Assembly (NCBI GenBank): GCA_018449595.1
Contig: JAAVUU010000001.1
Location: 558,001-622,000, forward strand
Reading direction: 5' to 3'
Source: Rhizobiales bacterium dw_265
GTDB lineage: Bacteria > Pseudomonadota > Alphaproteobacteria > Micropepsales > Micropepsaceae
DNA length: 64,000 nucleotides
Position 1 is the stretch's first letter. Every line of letters starts with the position of its first letter. Both the position numbers and the translations under genes were made by a program. Under the pieces are notes generated by a model. It had not been told where the DNA came from. It ran no database searches and worked only from the letters and a program-made list of their open reading frames with translations. Positions 63,219 to 64,000 of this stretch are shown piece after piece.

Positions 63219-63773
63219 TCAGGAAACGGCTTTGTCTCGTGCGGCCAGCGCCTGGCTAAGCCCCTTGAAGGACAGCGGCAGAGTTACCGAATGCTGCGCG
63301 CCATCCTCGATAAGAAGCCGACCTGGCCCTGACTCGCCTTTGAGCGCCGTCAGGTTGGCAGGGGTCAGCGCGATCTCCGCCATGCAGGTTTGGGCACACC
63401 GCGTAAACGTTGCGCGGATGGCTGGAAGCTTGTCCGCCGTAACCGTCGCGCCCGCTGGCAACCAGGCGCCGAGGGGCACCTGCGTCACCATGAACATCGG
63501 TTGTGTCTTGTTCAGCTTACCAAACACAATCTCCGCAATGAATTGAGGCTGCTTTTGGTCCTTCTGGGGCTTCACCGCGATGGTTTGTGCCACTTCGCAG
63601 ATCTTGGCTCCCCCCGCAGCGGCCTGACACCGTAGAACCCAATCCCCGAATGGGGTCCGGGACAGTTGCGGCGTCTGAGCGGTCGCCTGCACGATCGAAA
63701 GTGGGATCGCAGCCAAAATCACGGTTGCTCCGAACCGTCGCATCCGCCTCGTCAGATGGCGTTGAGCAATCAT
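63219..63773 (-). CDS. IalB-family (invasion associated locus B) protein
   Basis: The 184-residue product has a signal peptide (FGATVILAAIPLSIVQATAQ) and the IalB pattern: TPFGDWVLRCQ, then GAKICEVAQTIAVKP, PLGAWLPAGATVTADKL, and FTRCAQTCMAEIALT, with four conserved cysteines likely to form disulphides. IalB-like proteins are periplasmic or surface-bound and were first linked to red-cell invasion in Bartonella. The start lies nine bases after the TpsB stop, and its AGGAGG site overlaps that stop, showing coupled translation. Its placement between TpsB and TpsA is unusual and suggests a role in secretion or stability. Confidence 0.85.
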   Translation of the reverse strand: MIAQRHLTRRMRRFGATVILAAIPLSIVQATAQTPQLSRTPFGDWVLRCQAAAGGAKICEVAQTIAVKPQKDQKQPQFIAEIVFGKLNKTQPMFMVTQVPLGAWLPAGATVTADKLPAIRATFTRCAQTCMAEIALTPANLTALKGESGPGRLLIEDGAQHSVTLPLSFKGLSQALAARDKAVS

Positions 63774-63782
63774 GACATCCTC

Positions 63783-64000
63783 CTAGTAGCTGAGAGCAAG
63801 GTGAACCTGAGCGTTCCAGTCGCCCTGGTGCGTGCGGATACCGTCCGTCAAGGCATTGCCACCGGCGACGTTGACCGAGAAATTCTCGGCGAGCTGGTAG
63901 TCCGCGCCGATGCCGATACCCACCAGCGATGCGTCTTGTGTCGCCAGATGGTACTGCTGACCAACACCGTAATCGACATAGACGAAGGGGCTCAGATTGT
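63783..64000 (-). CDS. C-terminal end of a TpsB-like outer membrane transporter (partial)
   Basis: The minus-strand frame enters at the window edge and ends with TAG at 63783-63785. The visible 72 residues (NLSPFVYVDYGVGQQYHLAT; SLVGIGIGADYQLAENFSVN; GDWNAQVHLALSY) alternate polar and hydrophobic residues as in beta-barrel strands, and the protein ends with an aromatic residue, the signal read by the BAM machinery. Lying first in the cluster with a filamentous haemagglutinin, it is most likely the FhaC/ShlB-type pore that exports TpsA. The POTRA domains would lie outside the window. Confidence 0.75.
   Translation of the reverse strand, partial: NLSPFVYVDYGVGQQYHLATQDASLVGIGIGADYQLAENFSVNVAGGNALTDGIRTHQGDWNAQVHLALSY

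Noticed and set aside
1-64000. Integrase, attachment sites, tRNA or rRNA genes
   Set aside because: None could be recognised on either strand; the ends of the element are probably outside the window.

Overview
The window looks like the interior of a large integrative and conjugative element (or a plasmid derived from one) from a GC-rich alphaproteobacterium. The evidence is a complete Trb-type conjugation module in the order usual for alphaproteobacterial elements (relaxase, TraG, CopG-like protein, TrbB-C-D-E-J-K-L-F-G-I, DUF2274, LysR), an RPA-type replication initiator followed by short iterons, and the small families that accompany such elements (DUF2493, DUF736, DUF4326, DUF2840, S26/TraF peptidase, lytic transglycosylase). 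Two sites match GTTC-N7-GTTC, the LexA box known from Alphaproteobacteria. No integrase, attachment site, rRNA or tRNA gene is visible, so the element ends lie outside.

Layout. 1-5.2 kb holds accessory genes on the plus strand (DUF2493 end, XRE regulator, membrane protein, DUF736, DUF4326) plus a Tat-exported acid phosphatase and a second XRE regulator on the minus strand. 5.4-12.1 kb is the replication/mobilisation block: a protein with a duplicated domain, a regulator with an apparent frameshift, an AlpA-like HTH, RPA, iterons, DUF2840, TraF-like peptidase, lytic transglycosylase, a small coupled ORF and the relaxase. 12.1-30.5 kb is cargo between relaxase and traG: an SDR, a FitAB-type toxin-antitoxin pair, a 1331-residue YadA-like adhesin, and a DNA repair and mutagenesis island (exonuclease, DNA polymerase IV, SRAP protein, imuA-imuB-dnaE2) with two SOS boxes. 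30.5-32.9 kb is traG and a CopG-like gene. 33.2-38.1 kb is an insertion of pstS and an SLBB polysaccharide export gene between copG and trbB. 38.6-48.0 kb is the trb operon, nearly every junction overlapping by 1 or 4 bases, with a convergent LysR gene. 49.1-64.0 kb is a minus-strand two-partner secretion cluster: TpsB (C-terminus only in the window), IalB-like protein, a 4483-residue TpsA and an OmpH/Skp-like protein.

How it fits together. The element appears to combine conjugation, its own replication start, an SOS-controlled mutasome, and three different cell-surface modules (trimeric autotransporter, polysaccharide exporter with PstS, filamentous haemagglutinin). My reading is that it spreads traits for adhesion or biofilm growth and inducible mutagenesis. 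That reading is inference; the gene families are recognised from sequence motifs only, without database searches.
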